64,000 bases of DNA from assembly GCA_025450195.1 (NCBI GenBank), contig JANWHW010000010.1, positions 48,001 through 112,000 on the forward strand, in the 5' to 3' direction. The notes beneath the pieces were generated by a model. It saw only the letters and a list, made by a program, of their open reading frames with translations, was not told the origin of the DNA and did not search any database. Of this stretch, positions 9,746 to 18,091 are shown in pieces. The first letter of the stretch is position 1; each line of letters opens with the position of its first letter. The translations under genes and the position numbers were made by a program. Source of the DNA: Solirubrobacterales bacterium (GTDB lineage: Bacteria > Actinomycetota > Thermoleophilia > Solirubrobacterales > 70-9).

Positions 9746-9813
9746 ACTGAGGATGTTGTGACTAAACCGAACGTCCTCTTTTGCCGATGCCTTTCGCGGA
9801 AGGCCATCCATCT

Positions 9814-10893
9814 ATGGCGGCTACGCAGACACAAACAAACGGGAAGGTCAAAGCCCATACCGTTCGGGGCAAGGACGAAGGCGTACCCGCGCCCGGCGTT
9901 CGTCTTGCCGCCGCGTTCGAGGCGGTAGAGCGCTTTCCGGCCCTACTCGAGTCCCGTGCTCGAGTAATGCAGGCGGCGACCGCCGACAACCCACGCGTCG
10001 GTGAGCTGGTCGAGGCAATCGAGTCCGACGTCGCCTTGACGATCGCCGTGCTGCGAATTGCCAACCGCTCCACCCCCTCGGGTGGCGTTGGGAGCGTGCC
10101 CGAGGCGATCGAGATCCTGAAGCCGTCTGGAGTTCTGGCGGTTGCCGGCACCACGCCGGTTTTCGACTTCTTCGAGCCCAACGGCGGCTGGGAGCTGAAA
10201 CCGGAGCGGTTCCGGGTGCACGCACTGGTGACCCAGCGCGCAGCAGAGCAGATCGGGCAAGCGGTTGGCTGGGAGGACCGCGACGAGCTCTCCGTGGCGG
10301 CGCTCCTGCACGACATCGGCCGTCTGGTGATCTCCAAGCTGCACCCTGGTCACAAGGTCTACTTCGACGCCGTCGGCAAGACGCCCGAGCAGCGTGTTCG
10401 CAGCGAACGCGAGCTGCTCGGCATCGACCACGCGCTGGTCGGGGGTGTGCTGGCGCGACGTTGGAACGTCCCTCAACGGATCGCCGTGGCGATCGAGCGC
10501 CACCATGCGGAGGATGCGGATGGGCTGGCTGCGATGGTGGCCACCGCGGACATGGTCGGTCACTACGCGCAAGGTGAGGCTGTGACACCGGATCGGCTGC
10601 GCACGGTTTCGAAGCGATGCGGGCTTGACCCCGATGGTGTGCGCGAGCTCCTCTACGACTTCCCCTACCCCCGAGAGGACGGCCAGAGGATCAGCGAGCC
10701 CTGCCCTCTCTCGACGCGCGAGCTGGATGTGCTCAAGTTCCTCTCCGAGGGCATGGTCTACAAGCAGATCGCCGGAGAAATGCAGCTCTCGGTTTCGACC
10801 ATTCGCACCCACTTGCATAACGTCTACGGCAAGATCGGCGCGGTCGACCGCGCCCAGGCAGTCCTCACCGCCCGCGATCGCGGTTGGATTTAG
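9814..10893 (+). CDS. HDOD-domain protein with C-terminal LuxR-type HTH
   Basis: 359-aa putative regulator with two modules. Residues about 25-265 are an HDOD/HD-related domain: AVLRIANRS, then ALLHDIGRLVISKLHPGH, which holds an HD pair, and HALVGGVLARRWNVPQRIAVAIERHH. Residues about 295-355 are a LuxR/GerE helix-turn-helix: LSTRELDVLKFLSEGMVYKQIA and STIRTHLHNVYGKIG. HDOD proteins usually signal through nucleotides or protein contacts; here the output is DNA binding. The ATG at 9814 has GGAAGG about 10 nt upstream, so it is preferred to the TTG at 9781 or ATG at 9787. It converges with a NarL-type regulator gene. Confidence 0.8.
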   Translation: MAATQTQTNGKVKAHTVRGKDEGVPAPGVRLAAAFEAVERFPALLESRARVMQAATADNPRVGELVEAIESDVALTIAVLRIANRSTPSGGVGSVPEAIEILKPSGVLAVAGTTPVFDFFEPNGGWELKPERFRVHALVTQRAAEQIGQAVGWEDRDELSVAALLHDIGRLVISKLHPGHKVYFDAVGKTPEQRVRSERELLGIDHALVGGVLARRWNVPQRIAVAIERHHAEDADGLAAMVATADMVGHYAQGEAVTPDRLRTVSKRCGLDPDGVRELLYDFPYPREDGQRISEPCPLSTRELDVLKFLSEGMVYKQIAGEMQLSVSTIRTHLHNVYGKIGAVDRAQAVLTARDRGWI

Positions 10894-10900
10894 ATCAGGC

Positions 10901-10971
10901 GCCGCCTCCTCGGCTCTGGCTGGGACCAGGACAGATATGGACTGGCCCTCGCTTCTGCTTCCGGGGCCGGC
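10901..10971 (+). repeat. Palindromic element, copy R3
   Basis: 71-nt copy of a dispersed palindromic family, lying between two convergent regulator genes. It begins GCCGCCTCCTC and ends CCGGGGCCGGC. The inner stem pairs CCAG with CTGG where copy R1 has CCTG with CAGG, so base pairing is kept by a double change. The loop keeps AGATATGGA, as in R1. Confidence 0.65.
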
Positions 10972-10978
10972 TTAGGGC

Positions 10979-11650
10979 TTACTCAACCAGTGACTCGCGA
11001 AGGGCTATCGCTACGGCGTGGGTGCGGTTCTTGGCGCCGAGCCGCCCGAGAGCGTTCTTGGTGTGGGTCTTCACGGTTTCCTCGCTGAGACCGAGTTCAC
11101 GTGCGGCGACGCTGGTCGAGCCGCCGTTGGCCAGGAGCTGAAGGATCTCTCGCTGCCGCTTTGTCAGCTTGCCACGGCTGCCTTTGGGGGGGACCGCTGG
11201 GTCGATGAAGCTTTCGTGGGCGAGTGCGGCCTGCGTCGCCCGGCGCAACTCCTCGGCACGGGCGGTGCGCGATATGTAGGCCGTGGCCCCTGCCTGCATG
11301 GCGGCGGCCGCGATGTGCCGCTCTGCCCTGTCGCCATGGGCAACGATCCCCAGCCCGGGTTCGGTCTTGCGCAAGGCTTGAATGGCCTCTGTGCCTCCGA
11401 GGGCTCCATCGAGCCCTTCCTGCCTGCGGAGGTCGACGATCGCAACGTCAAAGCCCACGTCGCGAACTAGCTCGATGCCTTCCTCTCTGGTCTCGCTCTC
11501 ATGGACCTGGAAATCATCCCCAAGAGCATCGCGCACACCCACGCGAACGACCGGATGGCCGTCGATCACAAGACATTGTGGGCGCTCGGTCAGACCTGCT
11601 TCCGATCTACTGGGGTTCGCGGGAGGCTCCGTTGGAAATCTGGAGCCCAA
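10979..11650 (-). CDS. NarL/FixJ-type regulator with degenerate receiver
   Basis: About 223 aa: receiver domain (residues about 25-145) followed by a LuxR-type helix-turn-helix (LTKRQREILQLLANG and LSEETVKTHTKNALGRLGAK). In the receiver the phospho-acceptor Asp is present (VAIVDLRRQ). However, the conserved Thr/Ser position reads IVAHGD and the conserved Lys is replaced (AYISRTA in place of the usual Lys). This suggests phosphorylation-independent or altered signalling. No histidine kinase gene is adjacent. The start is uncertain: a TTG at 11650 is the longest option. Confidence 0.8.
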   Translation of the reverse strand: MGSRFPTEPPANPSRSEAGLTERPQCLVIDGHPVVRVGVRDALGDDFQVHESETREEGIELVRDVGFDVAIVDLRRQEGLDGALGGTEAIQALRKTEPGLGIVAHGDRAERHIAAAAMQAGATAYISRTARAEELRRATQAALAHESFIDPAVPPKGSRGKLTKRQREILQLLANGGSTSVAARELGLSEETVKTHTKNALGRLGAKNRTHAVAIALRESLVE

Positions 11651-11698
11651 GAACCGATCCTAGCCCAGCCTGGTCCGGTGGTGCGGTAGAAAGGTCGA

Positions 11699-12097
11699 GT
11701 GATCTCGGTTACGTCGAAGTCTCGCTACGCCGTGGTGGCCATGGCAGAGCTGGCTCGCTCCGGAGAGCGGCCTGTCCCGATCAAGGAGCTTGCGGAGCGG
11801 CGCGGGATTCCAGAGCAGTTCCTGGAGCAGCTTTTCTCGACCCTGAGAAGGGGCGGGCTGCTGGTCAGCCAGCGCGGAATGCGGGGCGGCTACACGCTCT
11901 CTCGCCCCGCCGAAGAAATCACCGTGCTCGAGGTTGTCCAGACCCTGGACGGCAAGGTTGGCCAGGAGGCCGATGAGGCGGGAGGGATTTGGGCCGAGGG
12001 CGTTGGCGCCCTGCGGAAAGTGTTCGGTCAGACCACCATTGCCGAAGTGGCCCGACGGGAGGCCGAGGAGGCCGGCGCCGGGATGTACTGGATCTGA
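11699..12097 (+). CDS. Rrf2-family transcriptional regulator, probably of cysteine synthesis
   Basis: 132-aa winged-helix regulator: [17 protein letters not shown], then [22 protein letters not shown] and [19 protein letters not shown]. The three-Cys cluster that binds Fe-S in IscR is absent, so it resembles CymR-like Rrf2 proteins that sense cysteine status. Its stop overlaps the ATG of cysK (TGATG) and cysE follows, giving a probable rrf2-cysK-cysE unit and supporting a role in sulfur control. In Bacillus, CymR acts as a complex with CysK; the direct overlap here fits that partnership but does not prove it. Start is GTG. Confidence 0.85.
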   Translation: MISVTSKSRYAVVAMAELARSGERPVPIKELAERRGIPEQFLEQLFSTLRRGGLLVSQRGMRGGYTLSRPAEEITVLEVVQTLDGKVGQEADEAGGIWAEGVGALRKVFGQTTIAEVARREAEEAGAGMYWI

Positions 12098-13020
12098 TGC
12101 GGATCGGCTTCGAAGCGTCGGCTGTGGTCGGCGACACGCCGCTCGTTGCCTTGCAGCGTCTTGGCGAGGGCCTTGGGGCGGAGGTTTGCGTGAAGCTCGA
12201 GTACTTCAATCCCGGTGGTTCGGTCAAGGACCGGATCGGGGTGGCGATGATCGACGCCGCCGAAGAGGAGGGGTTGGTCAAGCCGGGACGCTCGGTGATC
12301 GTCGAGCCGACCAGCGGCAACACCGGCATTGCCTTGGCGATGGTTTGCGCGGCGCGCGGTTATGAGCTGATCCTGACCCTGCCGGAAGGCATGAGCCGCG
12401 AGCGCGCCAAGCTGCTTCGAGCCTATGGCGCCGAGGTGCGGGAGACGCCCTCACTGGGGGGGATGGGCGAGGCGATCGCCCTGGCGGAAGAGATTCGCGA
12501 GCAACGCAAAGCCTTCATGCCTCAGCAGTTCTCAAACCCCGCGAATCCCGATGTGCATCGCCGCACCACCGCAGAGGAGATTTGGCGCGACACCGATGGC
12601 CAGGTCGGAGCGTTCGTGGCCGGTGTGGGCACCGGCGGCACGATCACCGGGGTCGGGGGCGTGCTGCGCGAGCGAAGCCCCGACTCGCTCATCGTCGCGG
12701 TCGAGCCGGCTAGCTCCCCGGTCCTCTCGGGCGGGGCTCCTGGCCCCCACAAGATTCAGGGAATAGGCGCGGGCTACGTGCCCGACGTTCTGGATCGCTC
12801 GGTGATCGACGAGACGATCGCCGTCTCCGACGAGGATGCGCTGGAGATGGCTCGCCTGGTTCTCCGTGAGGAGGGCATCCTCGCGGGCATCTCCGCCGGC
12901 GCGAACATCAAGGCCGCGCTGGAGATCGCCGCACGCCCGGAGCTGGCGGGGAAGCGGGTGGTGACGATCGTCTGCGATTCGGGCGAGCGGTACATGTCCC
13001 TACCCTTCTTTGCACCGTGA
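12097..13020 (+). CDS. cysK: Cysteine synthase (O-acetylserine sulfhydrylase)
   Basis: PLP enzyme of 307 aa that makes L-cysteine from O-acetylserine and sulfide. [11 protein letters not shown] contains the PLP Lys, [11 protein letters not shown] binds the substrate, and [12 protein letters not shown] binds the PLP phosphate. The ATG overlaps the stop of the Rrf2 regulator gene, so the two are translationally coupled. The frame is open further upstream inside that gene, but sequence similarity starts at this ATG. cysE, which makes its substrate, lies 49 bp downstream. Confidence 0.95.
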   Translation: MRIGFEASAVVGDTPLVALQRLGEGLGAEVCVKLEYFNPGGSVKDRIGVAMIDAAEEEGLVKPGRSVIVEPTSGNTGIALAMVCAARGYELILTLPEGMSRERAKLLRAYGAEVRETPSLGGMGEAIALAEEIREQRKAFMPQQFSNPANPDVHRRTTAEEIWRDTDGQVGAFVAGVGTGGTITGVGGVLRERSPDSLIVAVEPASSPVLSGGAPGPHKIQGIGAGYVPDVLDRSVIDETIAVSDEDALEMARLVLREEGILAGISAGANIKAALEIAARPELAGKRVVTIVCDSGERYMSLPFFAP

Positions 13021-13026
13021 TTCATA

Positions 13027-13104
13027 GCCACCACCTCCTCTGCTTCCGCGAGGGCCTGAAGAATCAGATATGGACAGGCCCTCTCTCCCGCGTCCGGGGG
13101 TGGC
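13027..13104 (+). repeat. Palindromic element, copy R1, over the cysE start
   Basis: 78-nt element ending in GCCACC and GGTGGC inverted repeats. The inner stem is GAGGGCCTG (13050-13058) with CAGGCCCTC (13075-13083) around a 16-nt loop. The cysE ATG (13070) lies in this loop. The closest copy is R2 (26497-26571), which has the same loop length and compensatory stem differences. Confidence 0.75.
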
Positions 13105-13834
13105 GGTGGTGCTGAGGCGAGTCGCACAGGAGATTCGATCCGATGTGGCGACCGCACGCGATCGCGACCCTGCCGCTCGGGGGGTGTCGACGTTCGAGAT
13201 CCTCGCGAGCTGGGCCGGGGTGCAGGCGCTCTTGGCCCATCGCGTTGCCCACGCCCTCGATGAGGCAGGGGTGCCGTTGGCCCCGAGGGCGATTGCCTAC
13301 CTGTCGCGAGCGGTGACCGGAATCGAGATCCATCCGGCGGCGGCGATCGGCGGCGAGTTCTTCATCGACCATGGCTCCGGTGTGGTGATCGGCGAGACCG
13401 CTGAAGTGGGGGAGAGGGTGACGCTTTACCAGGGCGTGACCCTCGGCGGAACCGGTCTTCAGCCTGGCAAGCGCCACCCGACGCTGGGCGACAACGTCAC
13501 GGTTGGCTCCGGTGCCAAGCTGCTCGGGCCTATCGCGGTTGGCGACGGCGCGAAGATCGGCGCCAATACCGTCGTCATCGAGGACGTCCCGCCCGGTGCG
13601 ACAGTCGTCGGCAACCCCGGCCACCCGGTCAAGGTAGAAGGCAGGCGGGTCGAGGGCCCCGACGCCGACTGGATTCACCTGCCCGACCCGATCGCCGACG
13701 CGATCAAGGCCCTCTCGGAGCGAATTGTCGAGCTCGAGAGGCGCCTTGCCGAGCTCGATGGCAGCGGGGAGGGGACCGCCGCGGAGACGCCTGAGCTGCA
13801 GCCGCGCACCGGCCGGTCTTCGGCCGGCGGCTGA
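13070..13834 (+). CDS. cysE: Serine O-acetyltransferase
   Basis: 254 aa as called. It acetylates L-serine to O-acetylserine, the CysK substrate. The left-handed beta-helix hexapeptide region is visible: IHPAAAIGGEFFIDHGSGVVIGETA, then VTLYQGVTLGGTG and VVGNPGHPVKV. The N-terminal helical part is shorter than in the long E. coli form. The ATG at 13070 is inside a repeat element, and the first 11 or so residues (MDRPSLPRPGV) are repeat-encoded. GTG codons at 13106 or 13109, just after the repeat, are plausible alternative starts. The C-terminal 50 residues are a variable charged tail. Confidence 0.9.
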   Translation: MDRPSLPRPGVAVVLRRVAQEIRSDVATARDRDPAARGVSTFEILASWAGVQALLAHRVAHALDEAGVPLAPRAIAYLSRAVTGIEIHPAAAIGGEFFIDHGSGVVIGETAEVGERVTLYQGVTLGGTGLQPGKRHPTLGDNVTVGSGAKLLGPIAVGDGAKIGANTVVIEDVPPGATVVGNPGHPVKVEGRRVEGPDADWIHLPDPIADAIKALSERIVELERRLAELDGSGEGTAAETPELQPRTGRSSAGG

Positions 13835-13883
13835 AAGCCTGCGAGTAAGCAGTAGCTCTGGAGTCGCCCGCCGAGCCCCTGGC

Positions 13884-13896
13884 TATGCTCGGCGGG
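13884..13896 (+). promoter_or_regulatory. -10-like TATGCT, leaderless start
   Basis: TATGCT at 13884-13889 sits 6 nt before the GTG of the helicase gene. It fits the TANNNT pattern seen before other genes here, and supports the chosen start. Confidence 0.45.
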
Positions 13897-16151
13897 TGGC
13901 TTTACAGGCCGAGTCAGAGACCGCATCCGATGGCTACCCCCCGTTCGAGGGGGCGCCTACCGAGGTCGGCGTCGACCGCGCGGAGAGGCTTCTGGCCGGT
14001 CTCAACGACCCTCAGCGAGAGGCTGTTCGACACGGCGCCGGCCCGCTTCTGGTCGTTGCGGGGGCGGGGTCGGGCAAGACCCGCGTCCTAACCCATCGCA
14101 TCGCCTACCTGCTCGCGACCGGCGAGGCGCGTCCAGGGGAAATCTTGGCGATCACATTTACGAACCGAGCCGCGACTGAGATGCGGGAGCGGGTCGAAGA
14201 CCTGGTCGGTGGCTCGGCGCGGGCAATGTGGCTGACGACGTTCCACTCGGCCTGTGCGCGAATGCTGCGGGTCCATGCTGAGCACCTCGGCTATGGACGC
14301 AGCTTCACGATCTATGACGAGGCCGATTCGCTGCGCATGATCAAACGCTGCGCCAACGAGATGGAAGTCGACCCCAAACGCTTTCCCGCACGGGCGATTC
14401 GCGCCCAGATCTCCGGCGCGAAGAACCAGCTGACCGATGCTGCTGCCTACGCCGGGGCGCAGAGCGGGCCCTTTGAGGAAGTTGTAGCCAAGATCTATGA
14501 GCTCTACGAAGAGAGGATGGTCTCCGCGAACGCGATGGATTTCGACGACCTCCTCGTCTGCACGGTGCGGATGATGGAGCAATTCGCCGAGGTGCGCGAG
14601 CGCTGGAGCCAGACTTTCCGCCATGTGCTGGTCGACGAGTACCAGGACACGAATCACGCTCAGTACAGGCTCCTGCAGCTGCTGGCCGGCGCGCACGGCG
14701 ATCTGATGGTCGTCGGAGACGAGGACCAGTCGATCTACGGCTTTCGTCATGCCGACATCCGCAACATCCTCGATTTCGACCGCGATTTCCCCGAAGCGGC
14801 GGTGGTGAAGCTCGAGCAGAACTACCGCTCCACGCAGACGATCCTCTCCGCCGCCAACGCCGTTGTCGAACACAACCGCGACCGGCGGCCAAAGCGACTC
14901 TGGACCGAAACGACCGGCGGTGAGCCCGTCCAGCTCTCAGAGCTGTCCGACGAGCATGAGGAGGCGCGCTGGGTTGCCGGGGAGATCGAGCGCCTGAGCT
15001 CTGAGGAGGAGGTGCGGCGCGAGGACATCGCGGTCTTCTACCGAACCAACGCGATGAGCCGTGTGCTCGAGGACACTCTGGTCCGCTTTGAGTTGCCCTA
15101 CCAGGTGATCGGCGGCACCAAGTTCTACGAGCGCGCCGAGATCAAGGACGCGGTTGCCTATCTCAGCCTGATCGCCAACCCTGCCGATCAGGTCTCCTTC
15201 GGGCGTGTCGTGAACTCACCCCGACGGGGGATCGGCAGGACGAGCCAGGCCAGACTGGCGTCGCATGCAAACACGACAGGGTCGACCATCTGGGACGTTG
15301 CCGGGTGTGCCGAGGAGGTGCCGGGTCTGGGTGCTGCGGCGATCAAGACCGTCTCGAGGTTCCACGAGACGATGGAAGGCCTGCGCGCGCGCGCCGAGTC
15401 CGCCTCGGTGGCGGAGCTCTTGGAGGCGATCCTGCACGAGACCGGTTACCTGGAAGCGCTTGAAGCTGAGCGGACGATCGAGGCCGAGGGGCGGACGGAG
15501 AACCTTCAGGAGCTGGTTGGGATGGCTGCTGAGTTCGACAGCAACCGCCAGCTCGAGGGCGAGGATGAGCTGTCTCCGCTGGAAGAGTTTCTCCAGCAGA
15601 TCTCTCTCTACACCCAGCAGGACGAGATTCGAGACGAGTCCGTGATCACGCTGATGACGCTCCACAACGCCAAGGGCCTCGAGTACGACACGGTCTTCAT
15701 CGTCGGCTGCGAGGACGGGGCCTTTCCGCATATGCGGGCGCTGGAAGAGGGAAGCGAAGAGGAGGAGAGACGCCTCTGTTACGTCGGCATGACCCGCGCC
15801 CGGAAACGGCTCTACATGACCTGGGCTCGGCAGCGGCGCCTGTTCGGGAGGACCTCGCATAACTTCCCGACTCGCTTCGCGGGTGAGTTGCCGGAGGAGC
15901 TGACCAAGCGACACGAGAGCGAGGCGGGGCGCCAGACCGGCTGGCAGGCCGCGGGCCAGTCCGAGACAGGCCAGCCCCTCGATCCAGGGCTCACTCTGGA
16001 GCTTCGCACCGGAGACGACATCGTCCACGCCAGCTTCGGCGATGGAGTCGTAACGGCGGTCGAGCCGGGCGGGGTCGTTGTCGTTCGCTTCGCGGAGGAC
16101 GGCTCGGAGCGAAAGCTGATGGCGGACTTCGCTCCGATCAGGAAGCGCTAG
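13896..16151 (+). CDS. pcrA: ATP-dependent DNA helicase, UvrD/PcrA type
   Basis: Superfamily 1A 3'-5' helicase of 751 aa acting in repair and in removing proteins from DNA. Motifs in order: Q-motif LNDPQREAV, Walker A VVAGAGSGKTRVL, Ia TFTNRAATEM, II LVDEYQDTN, III VVGDEDQSIYGFR, IV KLEQNYRST, V TLMTLHNAKGLEYDTVF and VI YVGMTRARKRLY. The C-terminus has a Tudor-like fold (DDIVHASFGDGVVTAVE) that in PcrA contacts RNA polymerase. The frame is open back into cysE, but the GTG at 13896 avoids that overlap and follows a -10-like sequence. Confidence 0.94.
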   Translation: MALQAESETASDGYPPFEGAPTEVGVDRAERLLAGLNDPQREAVRHGAGPLLVVAGAGSGKTRVLTHRIAYLLATGEARPGEILAITFTNRAATEMRERVEDLVGGSARAMWLTTFHSACARMLRVHAEHLGYGRSFTIYDEADSLRMIKRCANEMEVDPKRFPARAIRAQISGAKNQLTDAAAYAGAQSGPFEEVVAKIYELYEERMVSANAMDFDDLLVCTVRMMEQFAEVRERWSQTFRHVLVDEYQDTNHAQYRLLQLLAGAHGDLMVVGDEDQSIYGFRHADIRNILDFDRDFPEAAVVKLEQNYRSTQTILSAANAVVEHNRDRRPKRLWTETTGGEPVQLSELSDEHEEARWVAGEIERLSSEEEVRREDIAVFYRTNAMSRVLEDTLVRFELPYQVIGGTKFYERAEIKDAVAYLSLIANPADQVSFGRVVNSPRRGIGRTSQARLASHANTTGSTIWDVAGCAEEVPGLGAAAIKTVSRFHETMEGLRARAESASVAELLEAILHETGYLEALEAERTIEAEGRTENLQELVGMAAEFDSNRQLEGEDELSPLEEFLQQISLYTQQDEIRDESVITLMTLHNAKGLEYDTVFIVGCEDGAFPHMRALEEGSEEEERRLCYVGMTRARKRLYMTWARQRRLFGRTSHNFPTRFAGELPEELTKRHESEAGRQTGWQAAGQSETGQPLDPGLTLELRTGDDIVHASFGDGVVTAVEPGGVVVVRFAEDGSERKLMADFAPIRKR

Positions 16152-16155
16152 TCCT

Positions 16156-17004
16156 TTGGCTGCACGGATTATCGACGGCAAAGCGGTGGCCGCCGCGGTG
16201 CGCCAACGCGTCGCCGATGAGGTTGTCGGCTTCGAGAAGGAGATTGGCCGCGCCCCGGTCCTCGCGACCGTGATCGTCGGGGAGGACCCTGCATCTCAGA
16301 TCTACATTCGCAACAAGCACAAGGCCTGCGCCGAGGTTGGCATGGGGTCCGTTCACCACGATCTTCCCGCCGAGGCGAGCGAGGACGCGGTCCTTGAACT
16401 GGTCGCCGAGCTCAGCGAGAGCGAGGATGTCGACGGCATCCTCGTGCAGCTCCCCCTGCCTCCGGGGGTCGATCCCGACCGCGTTGTCGCCGCGATCGAT
16501 CCGATCAAGGACGTTGATGGCTTGACGCCGGCAAATGCCGGGCTGCTCGCCCACGGCACACCGGGATTGGTGCCATGCACCCCGGCGGGGGTGATGGAGC
16601 TGCTCAGGCAGGAGGGGGTAGCGCTCGAAGGCGCCGAGGCGGTTGTGGTTGGTCGCTCGAAGCTGGTGGGGGTGCCGGTCGCCCGCCTGCTGCTGGGGGC
16701 GAACGCCACGGTGACTGTCTGTCACTCGCGAACCCGTGATCTGGCTGGCGTCTGCAGTCGGGCCGACGTTCTGGTCGCGGCCGCCGGGGCGCCGCGGCTG
16801 CTCGGCGCCGATGCGGTCAAGCCTGGCGCGGTGGTGATCGATGTCGGCATGAACCGCACCGAGGACGGCCTCTGCGGCGACGTCGATTTCGAGCCGGCCT
16901 CGGAGGTTGCGGCGGCGATCACGCCGGTGCCGGGCGGGGTGGGGCCGATGACCATTGCGATGTTGCTCGTCAATACTCTGGCTGCCGCCCGAGCGCGGGT
17001 GTAG
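16156..17004 (+). CDS. folD: Methylenetetrahydrofolate dehydrogenase / cyclohydrolase
   Basis: Bifunctional one-carbon enzyme of 282 aa: NADP-dependent oxidation of methylene-THF and hydrolysis of methenyl-THF. IYIRNKHKACAEVGM contains the YxxxK catalytic motif; VDGILVQLPLPPGVD and DGLTPANAG are family signatures; VVGRSKLVGVPVARLLL is the Rossmann part; TPVPGGVGPMTIAMLLVNT closes it. The start is a TTG, 4 bp after the helicase stop, so the two are probably co-transcribed. Confidence 0.94.
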   Translation: MAARIIDGKAVAAAVRQRVADEVVGFEKEIGRAPVLATVIVGEDPASQIYIRNKHKACAEVGMGSVHHDLPAEASEDAVLELVAELSESEDVDGILVQLPLPPGVDPDRVVAAIDPIKDVDGLTPANAGLLAHGTPGLVPCTPAGVMELLRQEGVALEGAEAVVVGRSKLVGVPVARLLLGANATVTVCHSRTRDLAGVCSRADVLVAAAGAPRLLGADAVKPGAVVIDVGMNRTEDGLCGDVDFEPASEVAAAITPVPGGVGPMTIAMLLVNTLAAARARV

Positions 17005-17042
17005 GGTCAGGCAGGTTCCATAGGCCCCATAGAGGAGACCGC

Positions 17043-17744
17043 ATGAATGACCGTCTCAGTACGGGTGAGCAGGTTGCCGGCGCCGCCGGCTTGGCCCTAA
17101 TCCTGATCATGTTCCTGTTCGCTTGGTTCGGATTCCCAGATGTAGAAGCGCTTGGGATCGACACCAAGGGATTGGATGCATTCGATGCCTACAGCGATTG
17201 GGTGAACATCATCCTCGTGTTCACTGCGTTCGCTGGGATCTCGCTTGCTCTGTTCGGCAGCGGAATGGCGCGGGTGCCGATCTCGCTAAGCGTGATCACC
17301 GCTGTGTTGGGCGGCCTTTCGGCAATCCTGATCCTCATTTACATCATCAGCCCTCCCCATGACCTGGACAGGGAGCTTGGCGTCTGGCTGGGCCTGATCG
17401 CCGCAGCCTGCGTGGGGCTAGGCGGGTACCTGACTATGCAGGAGGAGGGGACCTCCTTTGCCGACGCGGCCGACAGCCTTTCTGGTGCATCTGGTGCGGG
17501 CGGCGGGCACAGCGGCGGTACGCCTCCTCCTCCTCCTCCTCCTCCTCCGGTCGGCTCGCCGCCACCACCACAGCCTGGCCCTCCGCCACCGCCGCCGGGT
17601 TCGCCACCTCCACCCCCACCACAGGCGGGCACGCCACCGCCGCCTCCGCCTCAGGTCGGCACGCCACCTCCACCACCGCCGCAGCCTGGCCCTCCGCCTC
17701 CGCCGCCGGGTTCGCCGCCTCCGCCACCCGGTCCCGGGGTTTGA
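17043..17744 (+). CDS. Four-TM membrane protein with proline-rich tail
   Basis: 233 aa. Residues about 10-30, 57-77, 80-103 and 111-130 are hydrophobic and probably span the membrane. Residues 158-233 are almost entirely Pro with Gly, Ser, Thr, Gln and Val spacers, in blocks of five to nine prolines. Such tails are seen in actinobacterial envelope proteins and may cross the wall or bind partners. No enzyme motif. SD-like GAGGAG lies about 7 nt before the ATG. The gene sits between folD and gatC and does not look functionally linked to either. Confidence 0.75.
   Translation: MNDRLSTGEQVAGAAGLALILIMFLFAWFGFPDVEALGIDTKGLDAFDAYSDWVNIILVFTAFAGISLALFGSGMARVPISLSVITAVLGGLSAILILIYIISPPHDLDRELGVWLGLIAAACVGLGGYLTMQEEGTSFADAADSLSGASGAGGGHSGGTPPPPPPPPPVGSPPPPQPGPPPPPPGSPPPPPPQAGTPPPPPPQVGTPPPPPPQPGPPPPPPGSPPPPPGPGV
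17520..17738 (+). repeat. Tandem Pro-codon repeats
   Basis: Imperfect tandem repeats of units such as CCTCCACCACCGCCG encode the Pro-rich tail of the preceding entry. Two longer blocks (GPPPPPPGSPPPPP) recur at 17578 and 17692. Such repeats tend to change length by slippage. Confidence 0.8.
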
Positions 17745-17784
17745 GGGCGGCGCCATAGGCGGGCGACGTTGCCCGACCCGGCAC

Positions 17785-17798
17785 TAGAATCTCGCCGG
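17785..17798 (+). promoter_or_regulatory. -10-like TAGAAT, leaderless gatC
   Basis: TAGAAT at 17785-17790 lies 7 nt before the GTG of gatC. No Shine-Dalgarno sequence fits in the gap, so gatCAB is probably transcribed as a leaderless mRNA. Confidence 0.45.
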
Positions 17799-18091
17799 TG
17801 ATAGATCGGGAGCAGGTCCTGCACGTGGCGCGATTGGCCCGCCTGCGGCTGTCAGATGAAGATGTGGAGCGGATGGCGGGGGAGCTGTCGGGGGTCCTTG
17901 CCCACGTCGATCGGATCGGGGAGCTCGACTTGGATGGGGTCGAGCCGACAACCCATGTGGTCAGCCTGGAGAACGTGCTGAGGCCGGATGAGCCAAGACC
18001 GAGCTGGCCGAAAGAGGCCATGCTCGATCGGGCGCCCGATCCCGCTGACGGCGCGTTCAGGGTGCCCTCGCCGCAGGCCGACGCGCAGTGA
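17798..18091 (+). CDS. gatC: Asp/Glu-tRNA amidotransferase subunit C
   Basis: 97-aa small subunit that stabilises GatA and GatB. The start VLHVARLARLRLSDEDVERMAGEL and the later HVDRIGELDLDGVEPTTHV with LRPDEPRPS are typical. GTG start. The stop overlaps the gatA ATG (TGATG), so the subunits are translationally coupled. Confidence 0.93.
   Translation: MIDREQVLHVARLARLRLSDEDVERMAGELSGVLAHVDRIGELDLDGVEPTTHVVSLENVLRPDEPRPSWPKEAMLDRAPDPADGAFRVPSPQADAQ

Noticed and set aside
17520..17738. Repeats resembling a CRISPR or VNTR array
   Set aside because: They are in-frame Pro codons of a membrane protein tail, without spacers.
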